This document shows, piece after piece, positions 55,986 through 64,000 of a stretch of DNA of 64,000 bases. The notes below the pieces were generated by a model. It saw only the letters and a program-made list of their open reading frames with translations. It made no database searches and was not told the DNA's origin. The stretch is from Eleginops maclovinus. Its lineage: Eukaryota > Chordata > Actinopteri > Perciformes > Eleginopidae. A program made the translations under genes and the position numbers. The stretch lies in the NCBI RefSeq assembly GCF_036324505.1, contig NC_086366.1, forward strand, positions 8,247,427 to 8,311,426. Reading direction: 5' to 3'. How positions within the stretch are numbered: the first letter of the stretch is position 1; each line of letters starts with the position of its first letter.

Positions 55986-58900
55986 GTGCATCAAAGTGAA
56001 ATATCATATTTTTCAGTTACAAGTATATACAGGTTGCAATGGTGAAGATGGCAAATGAGCCTAAATAAGATACATTTAGGCAGTGTCTTATATATACATT
56101 GTAGATAAAGTGGATGTACATGGTTGTGGAAGAATTATGTTGAACAATCACTTGACATCTTCATACCAAGCTGATTTTTCAAAGTGACTCCAACAATTTA
56201 TTGTGCCTGAAATCACATGAGATCTATGGTTTGAGGTTCATTGTTGCACTGCAGTCTTTCTTCAGATGATTAATTTCTGAGGAATTTCTAGTCAAGTCAA
56301 GTATTTTACCTTTCTTTTTTAAGATGGAGTTTTCTGGTCTTTCCCCCTACCTGTGTGCCTTGAAAACGCAATTGAAAGCTTTTTTATCTTGAAGTGGTGT
56401 GCACTTAAATCCAGCGGAGAGCCCGCATGCTCATTTCAAAGTCAATGCAAAGATTGGATTGCTGCAAAAACTGTCCATATTCAAGTCCATCTGGGTTTAA
56501 ATCCATACATAAAAGATGAGCCATGTTCCCCTGTTTTTAAACACTTAACATGAAGTTTGAGAGTTGTGAAGTTTTTCTGTATTTTTCTTTGACAGTTTAA
56601 CACACATCGCAGATTTTGACGGTAAAGTGAAAAGCATTCTTGTCACAGATCATCCACTGTGAAAGAAATATCTGAGCCCAAAGTGATCCTGCTCTCCTCT
56701 CTTCAGAACCATGCTTCACATTTCTATTACTGACACAGTGGCTGCCTTTCCTGAGGCAATCCCACACTGGAGCCCAGGGGTTTAAAAATATCCCTTTCTG
56801 TCACTTCCTCTTTCACACGTCTTTCTCATTCCTACCTCTCAGTAAATGATCCCTCTAGGTTAGCTGTATATCACCAGAGAACGTCTACTTCTTAATGCAA
56901 TCCCATAAGAAAGGGGTTTTAGAATAAGATTAGGGCGCCACTGATCGCTCTCTAATTAGACAGTGATGAGAGGGTGATGTCTTGTATGTACCCCTCTTCT
57001 TGGTTCTCAGGTAACTCCTATGTGTCAGAACTGAATCTTTTTTCTGAGATAGCTTCAAACTGCGGTAGTCCATGTTTTCTTGGTGTCTTATTTCTGATTT
57101 GAATATGCCTAAGGTATTGCTGAGACACTTATAGTTCCATTTTTCACTTTTGATGTAATTTATCAGATGGCTGAATGTGCGTTCACGAATTCTGGCTTAT
57201 GAAATGGAAATTACAGTAATACAATCTGTTGAGGATGTCACTTTCTGAAAGTCTATTTTTATTTCCAATAGTGGCCTAGCTGATTTTTTTCACCTAGAGT
57301 CTCCGGGTTGTGGTTGTCGTTCTTCTCATACATTGGAAAATTGACTGATTTACAGCCACTTCACTGGCTGTCTGTTACTATGACATCCAAATAAAATCAA
57401 AGTCCTTCAAGCTCCATTTGAAAATCATCTAACTGCTGTCAGGACGAATAGGACAGGAAAGGCACCTGCGTCCCAATCTGTCGTTCCAATATCCACTGCA
57501 CATGCATCCATCTGCATCTGCTCGTGTGAGTAACCATGACAGTGATCTGATTCTTTTCTGACATTTTTTTGTCACTTCTAAATAGATCTTAGAAAGCCAG
57601 ATAACAAGAGGACCTGTTTTGCCATTTCTCCACCTGTGTGTGTGTGCATGTGTTTGTGTATTATTTCGAATGGCAGTGACAGCTGATGAAAAAACTGACA
57701 CACACTTTCCCGTAATAAGATATCCAATCTATAAGGACAAGCTCATCCACTGTACATTTAAAGTGCCCCTAGTGAACCTGTTTTTATCATCAGTCAAATA
57801 TTTATTGATTAGCCGGCGCATGTTAGTGATATTTCATTAACACACATCCTTCTTTTGTGAAATGAAACAAAATACACTAAAGGAAAGAAAATACTTAAGA
57901 GGGCACATTGAGCTTGCACCGCTCACAATTAATAATTAGTGAATATACCCAGGGACTCTTTTTAGTTATTATTAATTCCGCTCTTTAAACATCACAGCCC
58001 TCGAGGAGCTCCTGTACATAATGCAGATCTCTCCAGTGTCGAAGAAACTTTGCGGCAGAGCAGCTGTATATTAATAACTCACAAAGGGGAAATAGTTACA
58101 CCAATTTACCCTAGCAGGATCATGTCTTCATGTTCATTAATTTTGAAGTCAGGAGAAAAAGGAAGATAATGTTCTTTAAATGGATTACAATAGGAAATAC
58201 ATCTAGTGCTTATTATTGCCTCCATTAATTCATTGTCCAAAGAGCTTAGTGCTGGGGGCTTGGCTGGTCCCATTAGTACGCGTCTCTGATGTTAGACGCT
58301 CATGTGACTGTTTTTCTATGTTCAAACTCAGATTTATAGTAGTTCGTTTTTAAACAATCCTGATATTTTAAACAAAAAAGTAAACTCCAGTTCTTCAGAA
58401 ATACGAGTAAATCTTAACTTCATGCTGAAATCATTTTTGGTTGACATAAAGCATATATTCCCTGAACTCAAAGATGTTTTACATATGTTTATATTAGCTC
58501 AATGACTTGAATATAATTACCCCGATAGATTCAGGATTTACCGCTCAGCTAGTAGCAGCAGTCACATTTACTTTCCTTGTGATGATTATGGTTGTAAGTG
58601 CTGATCTGCATTTCAGACAGGTGTTTAAACTCTAGATATAATTTGACTCAGCTCTATGTATAGCCCCCAAATCTTCCATTAATGATATCAATGTTGCGAC
58701 TCTCCCAAAATGTAGAATCATGCCTCATCTATTATGCCAGGTCATGCTGCTCTCAGGCATGTGGGTCTTAATGGATTTTAGTTTTAATTCAGCCTTATTG
58801 ATTTTCTTGGTTGAATTAGGGATGGGATATAAACAAAATGAATCTATTTAACATCAGCTTTGACTGAGAGTGCAGCACAAAGGGCAATATACATATTTAA

Positions 58901-59721
58901 TGACATTGAAATTGAACAAAACATTCAAACATCCTGCAGGTTTCTGCCTGTGGTGACTCTCATCCTGCTGAGATTATTCTGTCTCACTGAAAAACACACA
59001 CAGCAACACACTGATCTGTGCCTCAGTGCGTTTCTGTATACATTAGTGTTGTCCTCTAAAGTACCTTCTCTTCCAGCCTTTCAGGAGTTTTATTCTGGCA
59101 AATGGACTGACTCAGTGGCTCCAATTTCACTAATGTCATACTGCATTTCGGTTAAAAAAGGAAACAGTCAGAGAGCAGCTCATGCTGTGAATGTTTGGGT
59201 AATGGAAACTGTGAAGTAAGTAAGCAGAGATCCCGAAGATCACAGCCACACACCCACTCCTGAATGGCTTTGCATGCTAATCTGTGAGGAAATTAATGAG
59301 GATTTAAGCAGATATTTTCTTTCTACTATGATTATTATCATTAAACATCCTTTTGATATCTGTCAAGGCTAATATAATTCTGATTGTAATGATTAACTCT
59401 GCTTTCATGCTGTTAACACAACAATATACTACTGATATCAATCACTCTTCGCTTTTACGGATGTTTTTATAGTTTTCTATGAATGTGTAATTTTCTAAAA
59501 TGTGCCACTAACACTGAAATGAAATACCCACATAAAAACACTCATAACTACAATATAGATAAATAATATGTTTTATTTAGGAAGGATGCAGGGTGCTAGG
59601 GGACAATAAGTGTATCTGTATATATACATGTGTATGCTGTGTTGTAGCTTTGTATTTACATGCTATGCATTGCTGAATATGTGTGTTCGCATGTGTATGT
59701 AGACTTGTATATGTGAGTATA
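55986..59721. other. Unannotated non-coding tract
   Basis: No gene recognised. A cluster of ATTA/TAAT cores lies at about 57.92-58.23 kb. The 119-codon frame at 58860-59219 has no known domain. Confidence 0.5.
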
Positions 59722-59773
59722 GAGCTCCTGCGGTCACGTGACTTTTGGTTGGGAGCCACCATTTTGGCAGTCA
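59722..59773 (+). repeat. Left terminal inverted repeat
   Basis: It consists of GAGCTCCTGC, directly followed by GGTCACGTGAC, a 16-bp spacer and CCATTTTGGCAGTCA. It ends two bases before the ATG of the plus-strand exon (59776), so the terminal repeat must also serve as promoter or 5' leader of that gene. Confidence 0.85.
59732..59773 (+). promoter_or_regulatory. Candidate promoter box pair, left end
   Basis: TCACGTGA is a perfect palindromic E-box of the type bound by USF/MiT bHLH factors. CCATTTTGGC carries the CCAT core of YY1 sites, which often lie at the transcription start of CpG-type promoters. Both are duplicated at the other end, each upstream of an exon. Binding is inferred from motif knowledge only. 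Confidence 0.45.
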
Positions 59774-59775
59774 AC

Positions 59776-60123
59776 ATGACCACCGGTGCCAGTGTTTTCT
59801 TACCGAGCGAGTATACTTCTCATTTTAATTCAAGTGAAATTCGGCTTTATAGTACAAAATTAGAGAGATTAAATATAAGCGACCCATATAATTCACCCGG
59901 TGTGCTTTTCAAGAGCATAACCTCCTGCTCTGAAGACGATGTACCCGACTTGCGCTACGCAGACATCCACAGCTATCTTGTAAGCTTTCCATCAGTGTAC
60001 TCAGGAGACTCCCTCAGAGCGTACAAAAGCTTGGAGGCTTACAAATGGTGTCAGTCCGGCTTCGTAAACAACATTCAACTGTGGAGTCTTACATCCAAAA
60101 ACTTCGGCATCATCACTGCAAGG
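59776..60123 (+). CDS. First exon of SWIM/YqaJ-type transposon protein (partial)
   Basis: 116 uninterrupted codons run from ATG 59776 (MTTGASVFLPSEY) to the donor AGG|GTAAGTA (GT at 60124), phase 0. After the donor the frame runs only four codons to a TAG (60136). Recognisable strings are IRLYSTKLERLNISDPYNSP, DDVPDLRYADIHSYLV, YSGDSLRAYKSLEAYKWCQ, FVNNIQLW and GIITARV. By memory these resemble the N-terminal region of large fish and invertebrate uncharacterised proteins that continue with a SWIM zinc finger and a YqaJ-like exonuclease domain. Those domains are not present here, so the remaining exons are lost. I chose 59776 because it lies just inside the terminal repeat. An in-frame ATG at 59683 lies outside the element. 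Biochemical function cannot be stated from this exon. Confidence 0.65.
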
Positions 60124-60323
60124 GTAAGTATTAAATAGCCAGTTAGCAAGCTAACTTGCTAACTGGCTAGGCTGCGCCAGAGCCACACTTGTTGAGTTAA
60201 AAAGGGACATCACAGTGTCCGTTAGCTATAATAACTGGGTGCTACTTCTTAAATTAAACTAATTAAATTTAATTAAACTGACCAGAAACTTTTTGTAGCA
60301 TTGTACTGTATTCCTTCACCCAC
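60124..60323. other. Fused head parts of two opposing introns
   Basis: This 200-bp segment starts with the donor of the plus-strand exon (GT 60124-60125) and ends with the donor of the minus-strand exon (GT at 60323-60322 on the minus strand). No acceptor-flanked exon lies between them. It therefore looks like the 5' parts of two different introns joined by internal deletion. It contains a 15-bp hairpin (60136-60169) and an A/T-rich stretch of AATTAAATT repeats near 60250-60280. Confidence 0.6.
60136..60169. repeat. 15-bp perfect hairpin in fused intron
   Basis: TAGCCAGTTAGCAAG (60136-60150), a CTAA loop and the exact reverse complement CTTGCTAACTGGCTA (60155-60169). It begins at the in-frame stop codon that follows the plus-strand splice donor. 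It may mark the internal deletion or recombination point, or be part of the parent element's intron. Confidence 0.9.
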
Positions 60324-60528
60324 CTGATATGAAGTGATCACTGCATAAGCGAAAGCCAACGGCCGGGGGGTCCCATCTTTCAGTCTTTTTCTGAAGGCTC
60401 CTGGCTCTTTTAATCGCTCCAATCCACTTCTCCCTCCTCTCCGCGTCTTTAGGAATGCGATAATACGATACACCTTTCTTTTTCCCACGCCTATTTGTGC
60501 AACCTGGTGCACAGCAGTTATCCACCAT
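60324..60528 (-). CDS. First exon encoding a THAP zinc-finger domain (partial)
   Basis: The minus-strand ATG at 60528 opens MVDNCCAPGCTNRRGKKKG, then SYYRIPKDAERREKWIGAIK and the end FRLCSDHFISG. This is the THAP C2CH module: Cys-x4-Cys near the N-terminus, the conserved Pro and Trp, then Cys-x2-His in LCSDHF. THAP domains bind DNA and occur in transposases (P element, Kolobok) and in domesticated host proteins. The exon ends at TCAG|GTGGGT (GT at 60323-60322), a phase-1 donor. Many THAP genes have a splice site close to HF(V/I)SG, so I read it as exon 1. The AVPTAL-type box and everything after it are missing. The frame stays open upstream to 60606 through the terminal repeat, but 60528 gives the standard THAP start. 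Confidence 0.85.
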
Positions 60529-60568
60529 CCTTGACAGTCTGCCAGTGCCTGTCAATTTACTGCCGCGA

Positions 60569-60612
60569 TGACTGCCAAAATGGCTGCCCCTGTCGTATCT
60601 CGTCACGTGACC
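60569..60612 (-). promoter_or_regulatory. Candidate promoter box pair, right end
   Basis: The same TCACGTGA and CCATTTTGGC boxes as at the left end, in the same relative order upstream of the THAP exon on the minus strand. Confidence 0.45.
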
Positions 60613-60641
60613 AGCATATATGACATCATCTGCAGGAGCTC
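60569..60641 (-). repeat. Right terminal inverted repeat
   Basis: Read on the minus strand it is GAGCTCCTGC, 19 extra bases (60613-60631), GGTCACGTGAC, an 18-bp spacer and CCATTTTGGCAGTCA. The three shared blocks are identical to the left end. The 19-bp segment is absent from the left repeat. Confidence 0.85.
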
Positions 60642-62518
60642 TATTGGGGTGTCGGGGGGGTTGTTTTCTGTGCCTTTTAAGTTGGATGCCTTTTGTTTTG
60701 ATTACTGTATGTTTGTTCTACATTTGTGTGTATAATGTGAACATGTATAATCTTAATGACAAAAAAAATAAAATAATGTGTTTTATTGATACTTAAGAGA
60801 CTGCCAATGGTTCAATTTGGGTTGTTATAATTGTGTGTTGCTGGAAATGGCATCATAAACGTTGTTTGGGTGTTTTACAGGCCTGTTAAAAGTAAATCAG
60901 ACAAAGTACATAAATGACAGGAAGCTATGACAAAGTCCTGACGGAATAGCTGAGTGCTGGGAGACTCGTTAGCTAATAAGGTACAGCTGGGAGACAGGCA
61001 GGTGAGGAGACTGATTGGATGATTGGGAACAGGTGTGCAGAGCAGCAGAAAGCCATGGTGGACATGTGGGACATGATGGTGTCTGTCCAACAACACAAAC
61101 ATGAGACAGGAGGAGAGAGCAGGAGAACCATAGGCTGTTTGTTCAAGAAAAAGGGCTAGGTAAGCATGAGGGACACAAGTAACTTTAGGCAATATTTTAT
61201 TAAATACAAGGAGCAATACTTTACTGCAGGTGTTCCTTGAAACTGTCAATGTGTGTCTGATTTTGATTCTGCTAACAGGCAGCTTCCTCATGCACAACAT
61301 GTGCATTACATTTTATCAGTTTGGCTATTAAGGTTGATTGAAGTTGATGTGTTTAACTCAAATAATGCATTTTAAATGCTCTCTCTCTCTTGTACTCTAT
61401 CTCTCTCATTCATTCATTAATGTAGCATCACAAGAAGGAGAACAATCTAAAACTTTGAATGGCCTCATACTGTACATCAGCAACAACATATGACAGAGGA
61501 GAAGCCTCTCTAAATATTTGCTTGACTTTCTGGAGCTGATGAGATAGACAGTTTGGATATGAACATAAATAATATGAAATAATTTAATATTTCAAGGATA
61601 CCTTAAGTCTTCATGGTGACACATTTTCCAACTCTCCACCTTATCTGCTGATCATCTCATGTATCGTACTTAAGATAGTAATGGACACACACTACTTTTG
61701 AGTTTCCTCTGTTGCTTCATGGGTTGACATGACGTTTCTATGAAAGCATCATGTAACAAAGAGTGTTGTTGGAGTGCTGTCAGTTTAATATGCAGACTTT
61801 GTATCTGCCTCTCTAATGCTGCCACCCAAGGGCTTATATGAATTGTCCTTTTCTGATGAGGCTGTTCAGCTATTTATGTTGCTGTGTAATTTAGTATACG
61901 TGTTTATTATTACATGTAGTAAAAGTCACTACTTTTTTTTAGTATGATTTCAAATATGATTCGGTAAATCCTCATGGGTTCATAACAGTGAGTATGTTCC
62001 TTGGATGTTTAACACATTAGTTGCAAACAAACCATTTTTCCTATAATGGTAAATTAAATGTTTTGCTTATAATGAGAGGATGTGTGGTTCTCTCTCTTTC
62101 TTCGTGCTCATTTATATCCCTAGAATGTATTTGGCTTCCTTTTTTTGTCTGTTCTGCAAGCCTGGCACATTTTCTAGAAACATATGCATAATTTGGATGA
62201 ATGTTTTATCTTGGGAAAAGCATGGATACTAATTTCAGTGATTTAAATAATTTTAATCACTGAGGCTTCTGGATAATACTCTGATGCAGTCATCCATTAA
62301 GCAGAGTGAATCTCCCACAGAAACAAAACATGGGGCTGGCCTTTACACACAGTGATTCTGCGTTCAGAACATTATATTCCCCCCCCTATTATTTTGCAGC
62401 ATTTATTGACATTTAGGTGGAGTTTTAAAAATGAAGTCTCTGTGGAGGCAGTGTAATTGTATTTTGGACTGTGGATTTAAATATAAGAGGTATTGTGCAA
62501 TTGAGCTTATGTGTGTTA
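60642..62518. other. Mostly unannotated tract
   Basis: No gene recognised. The part around 60940-61130 (CAGCTGGGAGACAGGCAGGT, GATTGGGAACAGGTGTGCAG, CATGAGACAGGAGGAGAGAG) vaguely recalls a fish retrotransposon-associated repeat with GGGAACAGGTG. I do not call it. Confidence 0.4.
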
Positions 62519-62520
62519 TA

Positions 62521-62955
62521 CACTGCCCGGCCAAGAAAAAGGTCACAAGCCTGTGGGGGCAGTGCTATGATCTGGGGTTGCTGCAGTTGGTCTGGTCTAG
62601 GTTCAGCAACGTTATGTGCCCAAAGAATGAGGTCAGCTGACTACCTGAATATACTGAATGACCAGGTTATTCCATCAATGGATTTTTTCTTCCCTGATGG
62701 CACGGGCATGTTCCAAGATGACAATGCCAGGATCCATCGGCTCAAATTGTGAAAGAGTGGTTCAGGGAGCATGAGACATCATTTTCACACACGCATTGGC
62801 CACCACAGAGTCCAGACCTGAACCCGATTGAGAATATGTGGGATGTGCTGGAGAAGACTTTGCGCAGGGGGTTCGAATCTCCCGTCATCAATACTTGCCG
62901 AAAATGTAATGCAAGACAGAAATACATGTTGTGACATCACAGAAGCTTGTGGCAC
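62521..62955 (+). mobile_element. Tc1/mariner relic, internally deleted, one terminal repeat
   Basis: It begins at CACTGCCCGGCCAAGAAAAA GGTCACA (62521-62547, preceded by TATA), which has the look of a fish Tc1-type terminal inverted repeat inserted at TA. It passes directly into the middle of a transposase gene at about 62548. The region coding for the DNA-binding domains and the first catalytic Asp is missing, presumably by internal deletion. Downstream sequence stays transposase-like to about 62950, and no matching right terminal repeat was found up to 63.1 kb. The copy cannot be mobile. Confidence 0.8.
62548..62950 (+). pseudogene. Tc1-like transposase fragment (DDE C-terminal half)
   Basis: Frame 1 (62548-62750) reads [40 protein letters not shown] and [11 protein letters not shown], where the second catalytic Asp is at 62720. 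A one-base deletion near 62740 then shifts to [33 protein letters not shown] and TLRRGFESP; the catalytic Glu is at 62830. A further shift follows near 62895. The [15 protein letters not shown] block is diagnostic of Tc1-type transposases. After allowing for the lost base, 36 residues separate the second Asp from the Glu, against 34 in classical Tc1 elements, which suggests a DD36E-type lineage. Confidence 0.85.
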
Positions 62956-64000
62956 TCCTTCTAGTTCTCTGCACCTGCTTTTATTGTCTTGGATACAAGT
63001 GTGATGTTTTATTGACAAATGGCTTGAGGCAGTTATGTGAATAATAATTGTCCCGTATAAAAGAGTGTGTTTCTTTGCTGTGAACAGACAGCCAGCAGCA
63101 GTAATCTCTATTCACAGATGAGGTGGAGGATGGGAGAGATGATTGATTGGCAGTTAGAGGAGAACAGAGGGATTCACTCTGGACTGTTGGTTTCACAGTG
63201 AGGCTGTCTGTAACAACAACAGAGAGACAAAGAAGACAGGCAATTGTGCAATGGTTCATTAGCTTTAATACTACACTCGGGAAGTCAACGTTGTTCGATA
63301 CAAATACTGTCAGACTCCACTATGAAATTGCATATTGAGGAAAATAAAATGTCTGGAAGCAATAACACATTTAACTGCAGATCATTAAAATGCACATACA
63401 GTATACAGGCCTGCCAACCCAAGCTGTAATTTTTAGATTTACTGAACTGTGAAACTAACATCAGGGAAAATACACTTGCGTTCCTGAAGAGACAGCTTTT
63501 TAAAATATCACTTCCACTGTATATTTATCATCACCAGTAAAAGCAGGGTTTCACATTACAGAAGACGTACCCCCTTTTCACAGAAACAGCTGAAATGTAT
63601 CATCACCATCATCATCTCTGGACAATGTCACTCATTTGAACCTGTGTGTCAATGTAATGTGTGCACAGAGATATGGTTGTAAATGTGTATCACTGGCCTT
63701 GTGTCTTTCAGATTAAGGGCTTTAGCAACACATTTCAATCACAAGAAATGAGAGCCATTCGGGAAGAGGATTAAGAGATTGAGAATTAAAGCCCAAACCG
63801 ACAATACATTTATTAACTCCATCCTCTCTGATATGATCCCTGCTGTTCTCCATCATGTTGTGCCCCAGACAGTGCGGCTGTCACCCATCAATCAATGAGA
63901 GCTATTAGTCCAGTCCCTCTTGTGGACAGTTAACTATCAGCCAGTAAATCATTGGAGCTATATAGAAAGCTGATAATAGCCTTGGTTCGGCTGTAGGAAA
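62956..64000. other. Unannotated non-coding tract
   Basis: No recognisable gene or transposon. Short overlapping frames near 63.0-63.4 kb lack any domain. Confidence 0.5.

Larger units (their letters stand above)
59722..60641. mobile_element. Compact DNA transposon with convergent SWIM/YqaJ-type and THAP first exons
   Basis: A 920-bp unit bounded by the perfect inverted 10-mer GAGCTCCTGC (59722-59731) and GCAGGAGCTC (60632-60641). TA lies immediately outside on each side (59720-59721 and 60642-60643), a candidate TA target duplication. Two further inverted blocks are shared by the ends: GGTCACGTGAC (59732-59742 and 60602-60612) and CCATTTTGGCAGTCA (59759-59773 and 60569-60583). Inside, two open first exons face each other, each ending at a splice donor, with their introns fused. 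I infer an internally deleted derivative of a larger element with two convergent genes. THAP domains are known in P-element and Kolobok-type transposons. Linkage of THAP to a SWIM/YqaJ-type gene inside one inverted-repeat unit is not a superfamily that I can name. Confidence 0.75.

Noticed and set aside
59683..59775. Upstream in-frame ATG at 59683 as the start of the plus-strand transposon exon.
   Set aside because: It lies outside the inverted-repeat boundary. The ATG at 59776 lies just inside, and the minus-strand exon has the same layout.
60940..61130. Possible LTR or SINE remnant (GGGAACAGGTG-type phrase).
   Set aside because: Only loose resemblance from memory, with no termini or coding part visible.
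62860..62890. GGGGGTTCGAATCTCCC looks like a tRNA T-arm/B-box.
   Set aside because: It lies inside the Tc1-like transposase frame, and there is no A-box, anticodon arm or acceptor stem upstream.

Overview
The window reads as non-coding DNA of a bony fish (teleost). It is AT-rich and CpG-poor, carries many long CA/TG microsatellites, and holds relics of mobile elements typical of fish genomes: an L2-type LINE, a Rex1/CR1-group LINE 3' end, a Tc1/mariner relic and several widespread teleost interspersed repeats. I found no complete host gene, no tRNA or rRNA gene, no CRISPR array and no bacterial-style operon. Most open frames are short chance frames or lie inside simple repeats. The species and the flanking host genes cannot be told from the sequence.

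Layout. From 1 to 17 kb the DNA is mostly unannotated, with a 27-bp exact duplication (5.0 kb), a three-unit tandem array (8.2-8.5 kb) and two interspersed repeats (14.1 and 15.7 kb). At 17.1-17.9 kb a 5'-truncated LINE lies on the minus strand, ending in an 8-bp-unit tail. At 20.7-22.8 kb an L2 LINE lies on the plus strand. Its reverse transcriptase is dead: both aspartates of the YADD box are changed, and there are frameshifts and stops. From 18 to 50 kb at least seven pairs of diverged, unassigned blocks occur (for example 24.3/34.3, 34.75/42.56 and 39.6/47.9 kb). They suggest old local duplication or a low-copy repeat family. One block (28.37 kb) has an open frame with a membrane-like helix, a basic tail and a splice donor. 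Long microsatellites sit at 19.9, 29.4, 34.9, 37.8, 42.7, 45.1 and 45.8 kb. A CpG-rich block with a hairpin lies at 43.6-43.9 kb. From 46 to 59 kb I see little beyond LINE tails at 55.8-56.0 kb.

The most interesting object is a compact 920-bp unit at 59722-60641. It is bounded by inverted repeats (a perfect 10-bp tip, an 11-bp CACGTG box and a 15-bp box shared by both ends) and by TA dinucleotides. Just inside each end an open first exon points inward and stops at a good splice donor. The plus-strand exon resembles the N-terminal part of fish SWIM/YqaJ-type uncharacterised proteins. The minus-strand exon encodes a THAP zinc-finger domain. The two introns are fused in the middle around a 15-bp hairpin. 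I read this as an internally deleted, non-autonomous copy of a larger DNA transposon with two convergent genes, each promoted from a terminal repeat.

At 62.5-62.9 kb a Tc1-like relic has one terminal repeat joined directly to the middle of a transposase. The inferred DDE spacing is 36 residues rather than the classical 34.
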